Of a stretch of 64,000 nt of DNA, positions 59,849 through 64,000 are shown piece by piece. Numbering within the stretch: position 1 is the first letter of the stretch; each line of letters opens with the position of its first letter. The position numbers and the translations under genes were made by a program. The notes beneath the pieces are model-generated. The model saw only the letters and a program-made list of their open reading frames with translations. It had not been told where the DNA came from and searched no databases. The stretch comes from Vibrio ziniensis (GTDB lineage: Bacteria > Pseudomonadota > Gammaproteobacteria > Enterobacterales > Vibrionaceae): NCBI RefSeq assembly GCF_011064285.1, contig NZ_CP049332.1, forward strand, positions 558,001-622,000. The letters are read 5' to 3'.

Positions 59849-61228
59849 TTAGAAAATCATGTGCGCTACACCGGCAATAACTGGCAGTGTGATTAACGTA
59901 CGTAGAATGAAGATAACAAATAGTTCTACGAAGTTAACAGGAATGCAGCTGCCTAACATCAGTGCACCTACTTCAGACATGTAGATTAGCTGAGTTACAG
60001 ACATTGCTGCGATAACAAAGCGAGTCATTTCATTGTCGATTGAAGCAGCTAAGATTGCTGGAATAAACATGTCTGCAAAACCAACAACAATAGTCTCAGA
60101 TGCTTGTACAGCTTCTGGTATGCCTAGCAATTCAAGGTAAGGAATGAATGGTTGACCTAGTACAGAGAATACAGACGTGTATTCAGCAATGACTAGTGCA
60201 ACGGTACCGAGACCCATAACAACAGGAAGTACACCAAATACCATGTCGATAGCGTTACGAACACCTTCGCCGAAAACAGATTTGAATGACTTTACTTGGC
60301 CAGCTTTGTTCAGCGCAAGTTCCATACCCCAAGATAGTGAAGAGTGCCCCGCAGGAATTGCGTCAGCATCAGCTTCAGGTTTTGAACCATCTATGAACGT
60401 ATTCTTTTTCAAGCTTAGTGGTGGTAAGCGAGGGATGATGATTGCTGCTATAAAACCAGCTAAACAGATCGCGCCATAGAATGGTAGGAACAGGTGTTCT
60501 AATTCTACTTGAGCGATAACCACTAGGCTGAACGTAATAGACACAGCTGAGAATGTAGTGCCTACAACAGCTGCTTCACGTTGAGTATAGAATTTGTCTT
60601 CATACTGCTTGCTCGTAAGCAGAATACCAACACTACCATCGCCTAACCAAGAAGCCACACAGTCAATAGCGCTGCGACCAGGTAGGTTAAATAGCGGACG
60701 CATCACTTTGCTTAGAAGTGCGCCCATTAACTCTAACAAGCCAAAGTTAAGCAGTAGTGGTAATAGTAGACCTGCAAAAATGAACACAGAGAACAGCGTT
60801 GGCAGTAGACCTTCCAAAACTAAGCCACCTGTGTTTTCTTCCCAAATAGCTTTAGGGCCAACTTGGAAGAAAGTCATAAGTACGGCAGCACCACCAATCA
60901 CTCGTACAGTTAACCATAACCATGAAGGGTTAAACAGACTGTTTAAGAATGAATTTTTAACAATGAATGCCGGTTTAAAAAGTTTCGTCGCAAAAGATGC
61001 TACCGACATAAATGCGATAATTGTGGTTAGTATTGCAACTAAAGAGTCACCAAATAAAGCTTGTACTGATTTTGCTAGTACAGCGACAGGAATTGTAAAT
61101 GAACCGTCATAGCTGATCGGTGCCATAAATAGGAACACCCCGATCAAAGAAGGGATCAGGAACATCCATAAGCTTCCAGCAGGTTTCTGTTCTACTGGAG
61201 TATCTAATGTTTGAGCGTTATCTTGCAT
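59849..61228 (-). CDS. YjiH-family nucleoside-recognition (GATE) membrane protein
   Basis: A 459-residue inner-membrane protein with about ten helices. It matches YjiH-type proteins with 'LWMFLIPSLIGVFLFMAPISYDGSFTIPVAVLAK', 'GRSAIDCVASWLGDGSVGILLTSKQYEDKFYTQREAAVVGTTFSAVSITFSLVV' and 'ETIVVGFADMFIPAILAASI'. The Gate domain is shared with nucleoside transporters, but the substrate is unknown. The frame opens at 61255; ATG 61228 is preferred. Confidence 0.88.
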   Translation of the reverse strand: MQDNAQTLDTPVEQKPAGSLWMFLIPSLIGVFLFMAPISYDGSFTIPVAVLAKSVQALFGDSLVAILTTIIAFMSVASFATKLFKPAFIVKNSFLNSLFNPSWLWLTVRVIGGAAVLMTFFQVGPKAIWEENTGGLVLEGLLPTLFSVFIFAGLLLPLLLNFGLLELMGALLSKVMRPLFNLPGRSAIDCVASWLGDGSVGILLTSKQYEDKFYTQREAAVVGTTFSAVSITFSLVVIAQVELEHLFLPFYGAICLAGFIAAIIIPRLPPLSLKKNTFIDGSKPEADADAIPAGHSSLSWGMELALNKAGQVKSFKSVFGEGVRNAIDMVFGVLPVVMGLGTVALVIAEYTSVFSVLGQPFIPYLELLGIPEAVQASETIVVGFADMFIPAILAASIDNEMTRFVIAAMSVTQLIYMSEVGALMLGSCIPVNFVELFVIFILRTLITLPVIAGVAHMIF

Positions 61229-61547
61229 TATTTTTCTCGTGTTACTACTAGTCAATTAAAACCATATCCTTGGTATATTAATTCACTAAACATCCGTATT
61301 TACTCATTGGCGCGAGAATATCTATATTTTGGTCTCATAGCAATACTATTCATCAAAAAAGGGTAAATATTCATTCCTTTGCACTCTGAGAATGTCAAAT
61401 CATGGTGATTTGTTTCGTTATTGTTACACTGGTGGCGAATTTGTAGAAAATGGTTTGTGCATTTATTGTGAGGTTGGGCACAGACTTAAAGATTGAAATG
61501 CAGGGTGAAAATGGTTTTCTTTATCTAAGTTATAGAATTATAAAGAA
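61229..61547. other. Gene-free spacer upstream of the YjiH gene
   Basis: AT-rich sequence with no supported ORF. It should hold the YjiH promoter reading leftward. No clear operator dyad was noticed. Confidence 0.5.
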
Positions 61548-61575
61548 AAGCTCTTGGTTATTCGACCAAGAGCTT
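61548..61575. terminator. Terminator after the third SulP gene
   Basis: AAGCTCTTGGT (61548-61558) pairs with ACCAAGAGCTT (61565-61575). On the minus strand the stem is followed by TTCTTT, fitting the SulP gene ending at 61617. Confidence 0.75.
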
Positions 61576-61616
61576 GAATCTAAGGATTGACACGGGAAGA
61601 TTGTTTTATTTCGGTA

Positions 61617-63293
61617 TCAAGTTGGATCTGTATTTGTTAAAGATATCCTATCAATAGCATTTAGGCTTTCACGCAGTGCGTCATCGAAATTTTTATAGAC
61701 ATTGTTTTCACCGACTAAATGAATAATTCCGGCACGGCTTAGTTTCTGCGTAACGCGTGGGTTAGCTCCAGAAATCAGTACCGTGACATTTCTATGATGG
61801 AAATTTTCAATGATCTCTTCGAGCGCTTGCAAACCAGTAATATCGACAAACGGTACCCATCTCAAACGGATGATTAAAATTTTCGGCGTTTCCTGAATAC
61901 TGGTCATCACTCGTTCGAAAGTCTCTGCAGCGGCGAAGAAGAACGGTCCATCGAGTGCATAAATAGCCAATTCTCGTGGTAATGCATTTTTGCCATGACG
62001 TTGTAAATCAGGATTCAATTCTTCAGCTGTTGGAGCTTTCACTTCCACACTTGAAGCCATGCGTTTGACAAAGTGAAGAATTGCGATAATTACACCTATG
62101 TTTACAGCGACGACTAAATCCGCAAATACAGTCAAGCTGAAGGTAATCAATAGAATTGCGACGTCGGCTCTTGGTGCTCGTTTTATCAGCTTAATGAAGT
62201 GAGGGATCTCACTCATGTTCCAAGCTACTACAAATAGAATGGCACTCAGTGTTGCAAGTGGGATATTAACGGCTAATGGTGCTAACACTAAAAGAATCAC
62301 AACCAACGTTAGCGCATGAATAATGCCAGCTAATGGGCTGTTACCTCCATTGCGAATGTTTGTTGCAGTACGTGCAATAGCACCCGTAGCAGCAATCCCG
62401 CCAAAGATAGGAGCAATAATATTAGCGATACCCTGACCCACAAGTTCTTGGTTGGAGTTGTGTTTGGTACCAGACATACCATCGGCAACGACAGCAGAAA
62501 GCAGTGATTCAATTGCGCCTAGCATTGCGATAGCAAAGGCAGGGCCGATCAGCTGAATGATTTGCGAGAAAGAGATATCGGGTACCGAAAGTTCAGGTAA
62601 ACCTTGAGGGATACCACCGAAAGCGGAACCAATAGTACGTACGCCGTCAAACCCAACGAAGTATTGCAGTGTGGTTATAACTAGGAGTGCTAACAAAGGT
62701 CCAGGAATACGTGATAGCTTTGGAATTTTAGGACCGAAAATCACTAAAGCTAAGGAGAGTAAAGCTAATAAAGTAGTTGTTAAATGAAACTGTGGAAAAG
62801 CGTTGAAAATAGAAATCAATTTTTGGTGGAAATGCGCTCCACTGATTTGAGGCAGTCCGAAGAAATCTTGCCATTGCCCAACCCAAATGATGACACCAAT
62901 GCCGCTGGTAAAGCCAACGATAACAGGATCTGGAATGTAGCGAATAATACTGCCTAACTTAGTCACTCCAAGAATGAGCAGAATGACTCCTGCCATCATA
63001 GTAGCAATTTGTAAGCCACCAACACCATATTGAGCAACAATACCCGCTAAGATAACAATAAATGCGCCAGTTGGGCCCGCGATTTGAACTCTCGAACCAC
63101 CAAAGATAGATACAATTAAACCAGCAATAATCGCAGTATAAATACCTTGTTCAGGTTTAACACCTGATGCAATGGCAAATGCCATCGCTAAAGGAAGGGC
63201 AACCACGCCGACAATCAATCCCGCACTTAAGTTGTTTAGCCAATGCTTACTTTTTAGTAGACCTGCTTTGTGGGATTCATAGATGGCAAACAT
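61617..63293 (-). CDS. SulP-family anion transporter with STAS domain (third copy, distinct clade)
   Basis: A 558-residue SulP transporter. 'NLSAGLIVGVVALPLAMAFAIASGVKPEQGIYTAIIAGLIVSIFGGSRVQIAGPTGAFIVILAGIV' is the family signature, and 'GTKHNSNQELVGQGIANIIAPIFGGIAATGAIARTATNIRNGG' the core loop. A C-terminal STAS domain ('ILIIRLRWVPFVDITGLQALEEIIENF') includes the D-I-T-G site. It is only distantly similar to the tandem pair at 38691-42363 and resembles the sodium-dependent bicarbonate/sulfate BicA/DauA-like group. The substrate is not certain. Confidence 0.92.
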   Translation of the reverse strand: MFAIYESHKAGLLKSKHWLNNLSAGLIVGVVALPLAMAFAIASGVKPEQGIYTAIIAGLIVSIFGGSRVQIAGPTGAFIVILAGIVAQYGVGGLQIATMMAGVILLILGVTKLGSIIRYIPDPVIVGFTSGIGVIIWVGQWQDFFGLPQISGAHFHQKLISIFNAFPQFHLTTTLLALLSLALVIFGPKIPKLSRIPGPLLALLVITTLQYFVGFDGVRTIGSAFGGIPQGLPELSVPDISFSQIIQLIGPAFAIAMLGAIESLLSAVVADGMSGTKHNSNQELVGQGIANIIAPIFGGIAATGAIARTATNIRNGGNSPLAGIIHALTLVVILLVLAPLAVNIPLATLSAILFVVAWNMSEIPHFIKLIKRAPRADVAILLITFSLTVFADLVVAVNIGVIIAILHFVKRMASSVEVKAPTAEELNPDLQRHGKNALPRELAIYALDGPFFFAAAETFERVMTSIQETPKILIIRLRWVPFVDITGLQALEEIIENFHHRNVTVLISGANPRVTQKLSRAGIIHLVGENNVYKNFDDALRESLNAIDRISLTNTDPT

Positions 63294-63549
63294 ACCAATA
63301 GCCTTATAAATGAAGTGGTAATCGAACGGCGTTTGATTCTACGCTCATTTTATGTCCTGTAAAGGTAGGATTCGGATACATTTTTTGTTGAAAATGCTTT
63401 ATTAAGCTGACCTATTTTTAGGATTCAAATGTGTGAAGAAAGCGCCTGTTAATGAATTTTTACCAATAGGTTATGGGGTCAATGCTCTTAATGTCAGGAT
63501 GCTTGAGTTATAGTGGACACGCCGAATATAACAATAACCTATAAGTATT

Positions 63550-64000
63550 ATGAAAACTCGTCTTTTACCTATTCCTCTTGTGCTGCTCACGCCGATTGTT
63601 TTACTTGTGATCGTTGTGTTTGCGGGTATCTACCGCTTTTCAATCTCTGATGAACAAATAATGGCCAAGTTTCCGAGCACGATACAGCAGCGAGACCCGA
63701 TTGTTCAAGCTGTGTTTGGGTTAAATGTGCCATATCCAATTACTGTACCTGTTCCTGATACTCCGAGTTATGCCTTTATGGAATCTTGGGACGATCAGCA
63801 TCGTTGGGTTATCGGTGATTATGATTCAGGTCGGGAGAGAGGCTCTGTAGCTTTAGATACCCAATTGATGCTCAAGCTTGAGGATGTTGAAGAAAATTAC
63901 AGGTATGTGTCAGTCATTCGTGTTTCAAATCAAGGCTCTGGTGTATTTAACTATTTGGCTTTATTCAAATATGATGAGCTTAGATCGCGGATGGTTATGG
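63550..64000 (+). CDS. Hypothetical membrane-anchored protein (cut by window edge)
   Basis: An open frame from ATG 63550 with 150 codons and no stop before the edge. An N-terminal helix (about residues 7-28, 'LVLLTPIVLLVIVVFAG') is followed by an extracytoplasmic region with 'PYPITVPVPDTPSY', 'ESWDDQHRWVIGDYDSGRERG' and 'YRYVSVIRVSNQGSGVFNYLALF'. I do not recognise the family. Uninterrupted frame and codon-like composition support a real gene. Confidence 0.65.
   Translation, partial: MKTRLLPIPLVLLTPIVLLVIVVFAGIYRFSISDEQIMAKFPSTIQQRDPIVQAVFGLNVPYPITVPVPDTPSYAFMESWDDQHRWVIGDYDSGRERGSVALDTQLMLKLEDVEENYRYVSVIRVSNQGSGVFNYLALFKYDELRSRMVM

Overview
The window reads as chromosomal DNA of a nitrogen-fixing Vibrionaceae bacterium, most likely a Vibrio. 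This is inferred from the gene families (Vibrio-type DUF3316, YejH-free housekeeping set, NrtR-pncB, three SulP carriers, MCPs, pst operon) and from the nif-rnf block. No rRNA, tRNA, CRISPR array, complete insertion sequence or phage was seen.

Region 1 (1-12036) is the end of a nif cluster. On the minus strand lie nifL, nifA, nifB, a nifB-linked 2[4Fe-4S] ferredoxin and the start of nifQ, which runs off the left edge. Divergent from nifL is a complete rnfABCDGEH operon, followed by the flavodoxin gene nifF. Rnf and NifF would supply low-potential electrons to nitrogenase, NifB and the ferredoxin make the FeMo-co precursor, NifQ supplies molybdenum, and NifL-NifA control the regulon. Each of nifB, rnfA and nifF has a sigma-54 -24/-12 element with a perfect TGT-N10-ACA NifA site about 95-130 bp upstream. 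A further -24/-12-like element faces nifL, so one NifA site may serve both divergent operons.

Region 2 (12037-33910) is mostly single housekeeping and accessory genes: a DEAD-box helicase, DMT carrier, FadL porin, TauE/SafE carrier, YccF, a possible PD-(D/E)XK protein with duplicated winged-helix-like repeats, a NifW-like protein, DUF554, a LysR regulator, an esterase, a MarR/DUF2798 pair with two operators, an ABC-F ATPase, a YegD-type Hsp70, lipoate ligase, a PAS chemoreceptor, DUF3316, a multi-TM carrier, and the NrtR regulator divergent from nicotinate phosphoribosyltransferase.

Region 3 (33911-52357) holds an oxidoreductase/UPF0303 pair, an M20 amidohydrolase, rhodanese, nucleotidyltransferase and HAD genes, two tandem SulP carriers, a TetR/MDR-reductase pair sharing an identical operator, a large RluA-family pseudouridine synthase, an EamA carrier, a His-rich CDF metal exporter with a MarR regulator and two identical palindromes, a LysE/Lrp divergent pair and a secreted PL1 pectate lyase.

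Region 4 (52358-64000) contains a chemoreceptor, the pstSCAB phosphate importer (no phoU next to it), a GGDEF protein overlapping a periplasmic SUOX-like protein, a YjiH transporter, a third SulP carrier and a membrane-anchored protein cut by the right edge.

Several intergenic palindromic elements (12184-12282, 17258-17355, 44274-44443), a 25-bp minisatellite (21140-21248) and operator pairs are the main structures the genes do not explain.
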